Shown here: positions 1 to 5,131 of the stretch, one piece after another
How positions within the stretch are numbered: the first letter of the stretch is position 1
Layout of the letters: each line of letters begins with the position of its first letter
Assembly (NCBI GenBank): GCA_011057845.1
Contig: DSDB01000379.1
Location: 1-8,346 of the forward strand
Direction: 5' to 3'
Source: Phycisphaerales bacterium
Lineage (GTDB): Bacteria > Planctomycetota > Phycisphaerae > Sedimentisphaerales > Anaerobacaceae
DNA length: 8,346 nucleotides
Program-made: the position numbers and the translations under genes
The notes under the pieces: model-generated
Told to the model about the DNA's origin: nothing
The model's database searches: none
The model's input: only the letters and a program-made list of their open reading frames with translations

Positions 1-2
1 CC

Positions 3-209
3 GGCAAGGTGATATGGTGGGCGGAGCTGGGCATCCGCGGAAAGTCCGAAGCCCCCGTGGTCTGCATGGATATCCTGCGAAAACTGGAAAACAGCTATCC
101 CGAACTGGCCGGGTTCGTTTTCTGGAGCGACGACGGCCACTACAACGTCATCGGCAACAACAACGGCCGCGAACTCATGGCATCGGACAAGATCGTCACC
201 CTGAAGTAA
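3..209 (+). CDS. C-terminal end of a probable glycoside hydrolase (partial)
   Basis: An open frame enters from the left edge and ends at TAA 207-209, giving the last 68 residues of a longer protein. The segment WWAELGIRG is followed by a helix (DILRKLENSYPELAGF), then FVFWSDDGHYNV, then NNNGRELMASDKIVTL. This order resembles the end of a (beta/alpha)8 glycoside hydrolase of clan GH-A. There the seventh strand carries a Glu (here perhaps the E of WWAELG), the eighth carries an aromatic-rich W-S/N-D motif, and a closing stretch like N-x-N-x-x-E-L-M precedes the terminus. GH26 mannanases are the closest pattern I recall, but the family call is inference from a short fragment. The position upstream of the convergent TPR gene gives no functional hint; the secreted beta-helix and esterase genes farther right fit a polysaccharide-degrading organism. 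Confidence 0.5.
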   Translation, partial: GKVIWWAELGIRGKSEAPVVCMDILRKLENSYPELAGFVFWSDDGHYNVIGNNNGRELMASDKIVTLK

Positions 210-210
210 C

Positions 211-224
211 CGCCCTATCGGGCG
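211..224. terminator. Short hairpin between convergent stops
   Basis: CGCCC-TATC-GGGCG forms a perfect 5-bp stem with a 4-base loop. It starts two bases after the glycoside hydrolase stop and overlaps the TPR gene stop (215-217). It could help end transcription of both convergent genes, but there is no T-tract on either side, so this is a weak call. Confidence 0.25.
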
Positions 225-1618
225 CCCTTGCCGGGCAGACAGGATACAATCTTCTCCGTGGTCGTCTCGACGAGTTCGGCGATCTTTGCCGCCTGCCGGG
301 CCCGGCGGATCTTGCGCCGCAGGGCCGTGATCTCCCGATTCGGACCCGCCGCCGCCTCGGCCTTGGCAATCCGCTCGGCCGCCTCATCGAACCGACCCAT
401 CGCCAGATACACCCTGGCCGAGTCCCGCAGCGCCTCGGCGTGCCCGGCGTCGATATCGAGGGCGTGACCGAAGAACTCGCACGCATCCTCCAGATCCCCG
501 CGAATCGCCCCGACCAGCCCCAGATAGTAGTACGCCTCGGCGTTCGACCAGTCCTTGTCGGCCGCCCGCAGCAGGCAATCGGCGGCGTGTTCGATATCCC
601 CTATCGCCAGAAACATGGACCCCAGCGACGTCAGCACGTAAGAGTCCTCCGGATTCCTCCGCAACTCCGCCAGCAGATACGTCCGGGCCTGTCGGGTGTC
701 GCCGGCAATCAGGGCACACTGGCCCAGCCGGTAGTTGGCCCCGGCCGATTCGCGTCCGCCGCCGTCCTTGGCGAGCGCCTCGGTGTAGAGCCCCTGGGCC
801 CGCCCGTAGTGCCCATTCTGAAAGGCGATTTCGCCCAGATAGAACACGGCCTGCACGTGCTCCGGCCTCAACTCCAGGATACGGTTGAACTTCTCCTTCG
901 CCGCCTCCAGATCGCCCAGTTCAAGCAGAAACAGCCCGAAGTCGAGGATGACCTCCACATCCCCGGGGCTCAGCCGCAACTCCCGCAGGAAGTACTCCCG
1001 CGCCTCGGTCGTATTGCCGTCGGCCCAGTAGGCCTGGGCGATGCGGTAGTTGATCTGGGGATGGGTGCTCTCCAGTTCGGCGGTCTTGCGCCAGCAATGA
1101 ATGGCCTTCTTGTACTGCCGCCGGGCGAAGAGGCTGTTGCCGATGTTGTAGTAGCACAGGGCGCAGTCCGGGTCGATCTGCTGGGCCATGTAGAACATCT
1201 GCTCGGCCGCCTCGTGCTTGCCCATCTCGGCGTAGGTGATGATCCGGTTGCAGTAGCACGGCTCGAACGTCGGCTCCGTCTGCTCGATCTGCTCGAATAC
1301 CTCCAGGGCCCGGTCATACTGGCCCGTTCGCGTGTAGTCCACCGCCAGACAGTTCAGAACCTCCACATCGCTCGGGTTCAACTCCAGAGCCGCCTCGTAG
1401 GACTCAATCGCCTTGTCAAACCGGTTCACCGCGTCCAGGGTCAGGCCCCGGTTGAAGTGCCACGCACTGTTCGACGGGTTGACCTCGATTGCCGCCTCCA
1501 GTTCATCGAGGGCCTGGTGCAGATCGCCGTCTTCGTACAACTCGCGAGCCCGGCGGGCCTTCTGCTCGGCCCCGTCATACGGGCTTGATTCGGTGCTGTC
1601 AAAACTATCAAAAAGCAT
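215..1618 (-). CDS. Tetratricopeptide repeat (TPR) protein
   Basis: This 467-residue protein consists almost entirely of TPRs, about eleven or twelve 34-residue units from about residue 18 to 428. Typical unit signatures are visible: W-H-F-N-R-G near 53-58, A-I-E-S-Y-E-A-A-L-E-L-N-P near 70-82, and Y-Y-N-I-G-N-S-L near 156-163. The C-terminus (about 430-467) is a basic, helical tail. No signal peptide or membrane segment is seen, so it is probably a cytoplasmic scaffold for protein-protein contacts; its partner cannot be told from sequence. Two cysteine pairs, C121/C123 (CYC) and C152/C155 (CALC), sit in adjacent repeats and are unusual. The ATG at 1616-1618 is the first start in frame; the upstream Shine-Dalgarno is weak (AGG about 8 bases away). 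It converges on the fragment at the left edge and diverges from ribH. Confidence 0.88.
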   Translation of the reverse strand: MLFDSFDSTESSPYDGAEQKARRARELYEDGDLHQALDELEAAIEVNPSNSAWHFNRGLTLDAVNRFDKAIESYEAALELNPSDVEVLNCLAVDYTRTGQYDRALEVFEQIEQTEPTFEPCYCNRIITYAEMGKHEAAEQMFYMAQQIDPDCALCYYNIGNSLFARRQYKKAIHCWRKTAELESTHPQINYRIAQAYWADGNTTEAREYFLRELRLSPGDVEVILDFGLFLLELGDLEAAKEKFNRILELRPEHVQAVFYLGEIAFQNGHYGRAQGLYTEALAKDGGGRESAGANYRLGQCALIAGDTRQARTYLLAELRRNPEDSYVLTSLGSMFLAIGDIEHAADCLLRAADKDWSNAEAYYYLGLVGAIRGDLEDACEFFGHALDIDAGHAEALRDSARVYLAMGRFDEAAERIAKAEAAAGPNREITALRRKIRRARQAAKIAELVETTTEKIVSCLPGKGAR

Positions 1619-1758
1619 AGAGCAACCTGTCTATGAGAAACCCACCGGCTGCGCCGGTTTGGTACAATCCGTATCGATTCAACGCCTGCTGCGCATCTTT
1701 TGCAGAGAACCTCACATCCCTGTGCGGCGTACCATGTGCCCATATCGCCCGGAAAACA
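1619..1758. other. Intergenic region upstream of TPR gene
   Basis: This is the left part of the 419-bp gap between the divergent TPR and ribH genes. It holds a small hairpin, ACCGGC-TGC-GCCGGT (1644-1658), inside the TPR 5' leader. A TACAAT hexamer at 1663-1668 (+) has no fitting -35. I found no tRNA, no plausible ORF and no convincing minus-strand promoter for the TPR gene. Confidence 0.5.
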
Positions 1759-1797
1759 CCGCCCGGTTAGCCCTTTTCACCGGGCGGCGTCTCTTTT
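1759..1797 (+). terminator. Terminator-like hairpin upstream of ribH
   Basis: CCGCCCGGT (1759-1767) pairs perfectly with ACCGGGCGG (1779-1787) across an 11-base loop, and CGTCTCTTTT follows at 1788-1797. On the minus strand the same stem is followed by TGTTTT, so it could act in both directions. A second, outer pair of arms (CGCCC 1746-1750 with GGGCG 1798-1802) brackets it. No gene precedes it on the + strand, so it would end either a small untranslated transcript from the TPR-ribH gap or antisense transcription. On the minus strand it would lie in the TPR leader. Confidence 0.5.
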
Positions 1798-1840
1798 GGG
1801 CGGCGTGGAAATTTATCTGGCGTCCGTGGCTGTAAATCTT

Positions 1841-1846
1841 TATAAT
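1841..1846 (+). promoter_or_regulatory. TATAAT -10-like box, distal
   Basis: A perfect TATAAT stands out in GC-rich surroundings about 190 bases before ribH and just past the terminator-like hairpin. No recognisable -35 lies 16-18 bases upstream (nearest is TGGCGT at 1818-1823). It may be a second ribH promoter or chance. Confidence 0.3.
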
Positions 1847-1912
1847 GCAACATGTTAGGATTGCCGCCGCGGACGTCCTGTTGAGGGCCATGTGGCCGAA
1901 TCACGGTTTTTC

Positions 1913-1941
1913 TGGAAAGCTGATTTCGACCGTCTTATAAT
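1913..1941 (+). promoter_or_regulatory. Probable sigma70-type promoter of ribH operon
   Basis: TGGAAA (1913-1918, four of six matches to TTGACA), a 17-bp spacer, and a perfect TATAAT (1936-1941). Transcription would begin near 1948, leaving a leader of about 90 bases before the ribH ATG at 2038. It is the best-spaced promoter candidate for the ribH-nusB-parA operon. Confidence 0.5.
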
Positions 1942-1956
1942 GTGCCCTTGCAAAAA

Positions 1957-1991
1957 CCCCCGGCCGGGCCTCTGCGGGCCTGTGTCGGGGG
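1957..1991 (+). promoter_or_regulatory. GC-rich hairpin in ribH leader
   Basis: CCCCCG (1957-1962) pairs with CGGGGG (1986-1991), and self-complementary GGCC blocks lie inside the loop. It occupies the first half of the predicted ribH leader. It lacks the conserved blocks of an FMN riboswitch, so a regulatory role is only possible. Confidence 0.3.
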
Positions 1992-2037
1992 CCGAATGTC
2001 GGTCTTTCCGCCGGTTGAGCCGTTGGGGAAAACGATT

Positions 2038-2502
2038 ATGGTAAAGCAGATACAAGGCCAGATTGCAGCAGGCAGAGGCCGCTACGCCATCGTGGTGAGC
2101 CGTTTCAATGAATTCATCACCTCGAAGTTGCTCGGCGGGGCCATCGATTGCCTGACCCGCCACGGCGCCTCCGAGGACCAGATCACGGTCGTATGGGTCC
2201 CCGGGGCCTGCGAGATCACCATCGCCGCCCGGAAGATGGCCATGACCGGCGACTATGTTGCGGTCCTTTGCCTTGGGGCGGTGATTCGCGGCCAGACGAG
2301 CCACTATGAGGCCGTCTGCCAGCAGGTGGTTCGCGGCGTGGGGCAGCTCAACTACGAGGGCCCGGTCCCGGCCGTCTTCGGCGTGCTGACCTGCGAGACC
2401 CTCGAACAGGCCGTCGAGCGGGCCGGCGCCAAGATGGGCAACGCCGGCGCCGATGCTGCCCGAACCGCCATGGAAATGGTCAACGTATTGGAGCAGATCT
2501 AG
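2038..2502 (+). CDS. ribH: 6,7-dimethyl-8-ribityllumazine synthase
   Basis: RibH condenses 5-amino-6-ribitylamino-uracil with 3,4-dihydroxy-2-butanone 4-phosphate to the lumazine precursor of riboflavin, in the cytoplasm. The product is 154 residues, the usual family length, and the family motifs are in order: V-S-R-F-N-E (20-25), V-P-G-A-C-E-I (54-60), G-A-V-I-R-G-Q-T-S-H-Y-E (80-91), F-G-V-L-T (114-118) and E-Q-A-V-E-R-A-G (123-130). The catalytic His is H89 and the phosphate-binding Arg is R128. Two common residues differ: PGAFE is PGACE, and NKG near the C-terminus is N135-A-G. I chose the ATG at 2038, preceded by GGGGAA at suitable spacing; the open frame extends upstream to a GTG at 1942, but those residues do not match the family and overlap the -10 box. 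First gene of an operon with nusB and a ParA-type gene. Confidence 0.95.
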   Translation: MVKQIQGQIAAGRGRYAIVVSRFNEFITSKLLGGAIDCLTRHGASEDQITVVWVPGACEITIAARKMAMTGDYVAVLCLGAVIRGQTSHYEAVCQQVVRGVGQLNYEGPVPAVFGVLTCETLEQAVERAGAKMGNAGADAARTAMEMVNVLEQI

Positions 2503-2537
2503 ACGTCGGACCCTTCTGCTCTCGAACAAATACAGAA

Positions 2538-2606
2538 CGTGTCGCGGGCGTCTTTCCCGCGCTGCGAAGGCCAGACGCCTTCGGCCCTTCCGTCCCAGCC
2601 GACACG
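2538..2606 (+). repeat. Structured repeat element in ribH-nusB spacer
   Basis: The 145-bp spacer folds on paper as a three-way junction. CGTGTC (2538-2543) pairs with GACACG (2601-2606), enclosing CGCGGG/CCCGCG (2543-2548 with 2556-2561, sharing one base with the outer helix) and CGAAGG/CCTTCG (2565-2570 with 2578-2583). Alternative helices exist: GGCGTCT with AGACGCC, and GCTGCG with CGCAGC. The reverse complement of 2538-2553, AGACGCCCGCGACACG, is nearly the same as two segments inside the parA-like gene (4012-4027 and 4126-4141), so this is probably an interspersed repeat, not an operon-specific switch. Confidence 0.55.
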
Positions 2607-2647
2607 CAGCGCCGGCAAGGGCGGACTTAGTACACAAGGATGAGCCG

Positions 2648-3070
2648 GTGGACCGAAGAACCAGGGCCAGAGAGTTGGCCATGCAGGTGCTGTACTCGCT
2701 CGATGTTCAGGGCGACGCCGCTTTTGACTGCGTGGCTCAGTTCTTCGCCGAGTCCGGCGCCGACGAACAGACCCGTCGAATCGCCATTGAGTGGACCCGA
2801 GGCGCCTGGGCCGACGCGCCCGTCTGCGATGAACTGATCAAATCCGCCGCCATCAAGTGGCAGTTCCAGCGTCTGTCGCCCGTGGACCGCAGTATCCTGC
2901 GGCTGGCGGTCTACCAGCTTGCCTGCTGCCCCAAAATCCCGCCGAAAGTCGCCATCAACGAGGCCATCGAGCTGGCCAAGAAATTCAGCACCGAGAAATC
3001 ACCCGGATTCATCAACGGCGTCCTTGATACTATCCATAGAAAACTCACCGAGCAGCGCCAAGGAGGGTAA
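2648..3070 (+). CDS. nusB: Transcription antitermination factor NusB
   Basis: NusB binds boxA RNA together with S10 (NusE) in the antitermination complex that keeps RNA polymerase processive on rRNA operons. The 140-residue product has the usual length and family signatures: R-x-R-A-R-E-L-A-M-Q-V-L-Y (about 4-16), L-S-P-V-D-R-S-I-L-R-L-A-V-Y-Q-L in the middle, and V-A-I-N-E-A-I-E-L-A-K-K-F followed by F-I-N-G-V-L-D near the end. I chose GTG at 2648-2650 because AAGGA (2636-2640) sits seven bases upstream and the residues before it do not look like NusB, although the frame is open back to 2453. The gene lies 145 bp after ribH; its last codons contain the Shine-Dalgarno sequence of the next gene. 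ribH next to nusB is a common bacterial pairing. Confidence 0.93.
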   Translation: MDRRTRARELAMQVLYSLDVQGDAAFDCVAQFFAESGADEQTRRIAIEWTRGAWADAPVCDELIKSAAIKWQFQRLSPVDRSILRLAVYQLACCPKIPPKVAINEAIELAKKFSTEKSPGFINGVLDTIHRKLTEQRQGG

Positions 3071-3073
3071 GTC

Positions 3074-5002
3074 TTGAGAACCATAGCCGTACTGAACCAG
3101 AAAGGGGGCGTGGGCAAGACCACGACCGTCACGAACACGGCCGCGGCCCTGGCGCGCATGGGCGCCCGGGTGCTCGCCATCGACCTCGACCCGCAGGCCC
3201 ACCTGACCATCCATCTCGGCGTTGAGCCCGATTCGGCCGGTCCCGGCGCGTATGAGATTCTCACTCAGTCGGTCGACATCAAGGATGCTATCCGCCAGGT
3301 CCGCGACAACCTCTGCCTGATTCCCACGAACGTCAACCTGGTCGGCGCCGAGAGCGAACTGGTCAGTGTTGTCGGACGCGAGGTCATCCTCAGCGAGGCC
3401 GTGGAGACTATCGAAGACCGCTTCGACTATCTCTTCATCGATTGCCCGCCGTCGCTGGGCCTGCTGACGCTCAACGCCCTGGCGGCCGTCAAGGAGGTCC
3501 TCATCCCGCTGCAGCCGCACTTCCTGGCCCTGCAGGGGTTCGGCAAACTCCTGCAGACCGTCGAGATCGTCAGCCGCCGCATCAACCCGGGGCTGAAGGT
3601 CTCCGGTATCTTGCTGTGCATGTACGACAGCCGGGCGCTGCTGCCCAGCGAGGTCAAGGCGGATATCGAGCAGTTTCTCCGGGAGGCCCGCGGGACCCGC
3701 AGCGCCTGGTCCGAGGCCCGCATCATCCCGCGGCTGATCCGCCGCAATATCAAGCTGGCCGAGGCCCCCAGCTACGGCAAGACCATCTTCGAGTACGAAC
3801 CCGGTTGCAACGGGGCCGAGGACTACACGGCCGTGGCCCAGTACATCCACAAGCAGACGCTCACCGCCGCGGGCCTGCCCGCCGAGGAGATTGAGGCCAT
3901 CATTCACGGTCCGCAGCCCGCCGGCGGCACGGGAGGAGCACGAGAGCAGAAGTGCATAAGTGCACAGGAGCACAAGAGCGCAAGAGCACAAGAGCCTTCG
4001 GCTCCCAGGTCGGATGCCCGCGACACGGCGGGCGTCGGCCTCATGCACGGGCAGGATGCCCGTGCTACGGCAGGGGTACAGGAGCACAAGGGCACAAGCG
4101 CACAAGAGTCCTCAAATCGTGGGTCAGACCCCCGCGACACGTCGGAGGCCTTTGGCGCACCAGGCAACTTGGGCACATCCAGCACGGTCGAGCCGGGTAC
4201 GGTTCAGCCGCAGCGCCCGCCCCAAGGCGTCCCGGCGACGGAGGGGCATCCCTTGCCGTCTCCGGAGTGGCATCCCTTGCCTGCGGCAAGGGATGGTGGT
4301 GCAAACGCCGACGCCGCGGGAGGCGCCGCGCCGCAAGCGGCCACCGCCGACACCGCAGGGCGTCTCGCCTCACAACAACCCGCATCGGTCGGCCGAATCC
4401 CGCCGAGCCAGACGCCGCCGCAGTCCGCCGGCCCCGCCGCGCGACAAGTCCCGACTCAGCCGGCGGCGGCAACGCCGAAACCGCAATCGACTGTCAATCG
4501 TCCAGCCGCAGTCTCTGTGAATCAGACCCGCCCACAGGCCGCCGGGCCCACAACCGCAAGTCCGGCGCGTCCACAGGCCGTCCGACCGGCCGCGCAGAGC
4601 CCGACCTCGGCTACCGGACGGCCCGCGACAACTCATGGTCCCGCCGCCGGATCAGGTTCCACTGCCACAGCTCGCCCCGCACAACCCCCGGTCCAGCGCA
4701 ATGCGCAGGCCCCCCGACCCATCGCAGCGCGCCCATCGGTCCCGACCGGCCGCCGAGTCCCGCCCCAGCAGATCATCGCCAGACCCAACGCTCCCGCCCG
4801 CCCAACCACTAACCCGCCGGCCGGCGTTGCTCAAAGACCCGCTGTCGTGCAGCCTCCGCAGCGAACGACTCCAGCCGCCGGTGGCCAAGTCGCACGACCG
4901 GCCGAGATCAAGACCATCGCGAATCGTGACGGCGTCGCCGCACGGCCCACGGGGAACGCTGCCGCCCCTGACGAAAGCGCCCTACGCGCCGACGGCGTCT
5001 GA
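3074..5002 (+). CDS. ParA/Soj-family ATPase with long disordered repeat-bearing tail
   Basis: Residues 1-265 are a ParA/Soj (MinD/ParA superfamily) P-loop ATPase: deviant Walker A K10-GGVGKTT with signature K10 and catalytic K15, I-D-L-D-P-Q at 36-41, and Walker B I-D-C-P-P at 122-126. Such proteins dimerise on ATP, bind DNA nonspecifically and position chromosomes or other cargo; no parB or parS is visible nearby, so the cargo is unknown. Family members usually stop near 250-270 residues. This one continues to 642 with a Pro/Ala/Gln/Thr/Arg-rich tail, probably disordered, holding about 14 Arg-Pro dipeptides. Tail residues about 288-356 come from tandem and palindromic DNA repeats read in frame. 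The start is TTG at 3074, with AGGAGGG (3061-3067) six bases upstream overlapping the nusB stop, so coupling with nusB is likely. The ATPase call is firm; whether the full tail is translated is less certain. Confidence 0.85.
   Translation: MRTIAVLNQKGGVGKTTTVTNTAAALARMGARVLAIDLDPQAHLTIHLGVEPDSAGPGAYEILTQSVDIKDAIRQVRDNLCLIPTNVNLVGAESELVSVVGREVILSEAVETIEDRFDYLFIDCPPSLGLLTLNALAAVKEVLIPLQPHFLALQGFGKLLQTVEIVSRRINPGLKVSGILLCMYDSRALLPSEVKADIEQFLREARGTRSAWSEARIIPRLIRRNIKLAEAPSYGKTIFEYEPGCNGAEDYTAVAQYIHKQTLTAAGLPAEEIEAIIHGPQPAGGTGGAREQKCISAQEHKSARAQEPSAPRSDARDTAGVGLMHGQDARATAGVQEHKGTSAQESSNRGSDPRDTSEAFGAPGNLGTSSTVEPGTVQPQRPPQGVPATEGHPLPSPEWHPLPAARDGGANADAAGGAAPQAATADTAGRLASQQPASVGRIPPSQTPPQSAGPAARQVPTQPAAATPKPQSTVNRPAAVSVNQTRPQAAGPTTASPARPQAVRPAAQSPTSATGRPATTHGPAAGSGSTATARPAQPPVQRNAQAPRPIAARPSVPTGRRVPPQQIIARPNAPARPTTNPPAGVAQRPAVVQPPQRTTPAAGGQVARPAEIKTIANRDGVAARPTGNAAAPDESALRADGV
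3936..3995 (+). repeat. Degenerate short tandem repeats, tract 1
   Basis: Imperfect copies of a roughly 9-base unit close to GCACAAGAG follow one another. In the ParA frame they read as EHKSARAQE-like text at about residues 288-307. They lie at the junction between the ATPase domain and the disordered tail. They have no spacers and are not a CRISPR array. Confidence 0.6.
4012..4036 (+). repeat. Palindromic interspersed repeat, copy inside ParA tail
   Basis: The core GGATGCCCGCGACACG (4012-4027) matches the ribH-nusB spacer element (reverse complement) in 14 of 16 positions. GATGCCCGC (4013-4021) pairs with GCGGGCGTC (4028-4036), with one G-T wobble, across a GACACG loop. It is read in frame as DARDTAGVG. 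Confidence 0.6.
4045..4065 (+). repeat. REP-like palindrome read as MHGQDARAT
   Basis: GCACGGGC-AGGAT-GCCCGTGC is a perfect 8-bp stem with a 5-base loop. In the ParA frame the surrounding bases encode MHGQDARAT; on the opposite strand they encode STGILPVH. I recall both peptides from unrelated predicted proteins of planctomycetes and verrucomicrobia, as expected for a widespread DNA repeat; that recollection is not checked here. A decayed copy lies at 5093-5115. Confidence 0.65.
4076..4110 (+). repeat. Degenerate short tandem repeats, tract 2
   Basis: A second run of the GCACAAGAG-like unit (GGAGCACAAG, GGCACAAGC, GCACAAGAG) reads as QEHKGTSAQE. It repeats tract 1 (3936-3995) on the other side of the two palindromes, so the whole block may have arisen by local duplication. 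Confidence 0.55.
4126..4141 (+). repeat. Third copy of the 16-bp repeat core
   Basis: AGACCCCCGCGACACG differs from the ribH-nusB spacer copy at one position and from 4012-4027 at three. It is preceded by GGGTCAGACCC, a short stem of its own. It is read in the ParA frame as SDPRDTS, parallel to SDARDTA at the first copy. Confidence 0.55.
4245..4295 (+). repeat. Direct plus inverted 13-bp repeat in ParA tail
   Basis: GGCATCCCTTGCC occurs at 4245-4257 and again at 4269-4281. The second copy forms an 11-bp perfect stem, CATCCCTTGCC (4271-4281) with GGCAAGGGATG (4285-4295), around a TGC loop. In frame the two copies read as HPLP (EGHPLPSPEWHPLP). This is a different palindrome family from the one at 4045. 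Confidence 0.6.
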
Positions 5003-5092
5003 CGTGGCATGGGCAGCGTGTCCATGTGTCGCAGGACCCTCTCGACCCTGTAACCAGCAGTATCGGCGTACTCCGCAACACCACACACGGGT

Positions 5093-5115
5093 CACGGGCA
5101 AGATGTTCGTGCTAT
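5093..5115 (+). repeat. Decayed copy of the 4045 palindrome
   Basis: CACGGGCAAGATGTTCGTG followed by CTAT matches CACGGGCAGGATGCCCGTGC/TAC at 19 of 23 positions. It lies in the 129-bp gap between the convergent ParA-type and beta-helix genes. The differing bases keep the stem possible through two G-U pairs on the + strand RNA. The rest of this gap holds no clear terminator or gene. Confidence 0.5.
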
Positions 5116-5131
5116 TTGCCACGCACGCTCT

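Noticed and set aside
14..1588. Long + strand open frame (524 codons) opposite the TPR gene
   Set aside because: It is antisense to a protein with clear TPR periodicity. Its product is Arg/Leu/Pro-rich without any domain, and there is no ribosome site; it is a high-GC shadow frame.
1948..2037. FMN riboswitch before ribH
   Set aside because: The leader is only about 90 bases and lacks the conserved aptamer segments.
1942..2037. N-terminal extension of RibH from GTG 1942
   Set aside because: The extra 32 residues do not match the family, and this start would overlap the -10 box; the ATG at 2038 gives the standard length and has a ribosome site.
2453..2647. N-terminal extension of NusB overlapping ribH
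   Set aside because: The extra 65 residues are Arg-rich translations of the repeat spacer; GTG 2648 with AAGGA gives a normal NusB.
2999..4105. Minus-strand open frame of 368 codons across nusB and the ParA-type gene
   Set aside because: It lies opposite strongly conserved NusB and ParA motifs. Its STGILPVH text is only the reverse reading of the palindrome at 4045.
3936..4110. Tandem repeats considered as a CRISPR array
   Set aside because: The units are about 9 bases, degenerate and without spacers of regular length, and no cas gene is present.
3952..4812. Alternative + frame suggesting a frameshift in the ParA tail
   Set aside because: The main frame stays open from 3074 to 5002 with steady Pro/Ala/Gln composition, while the alternative frame gives erratic Arg/Ser/His-rich text.
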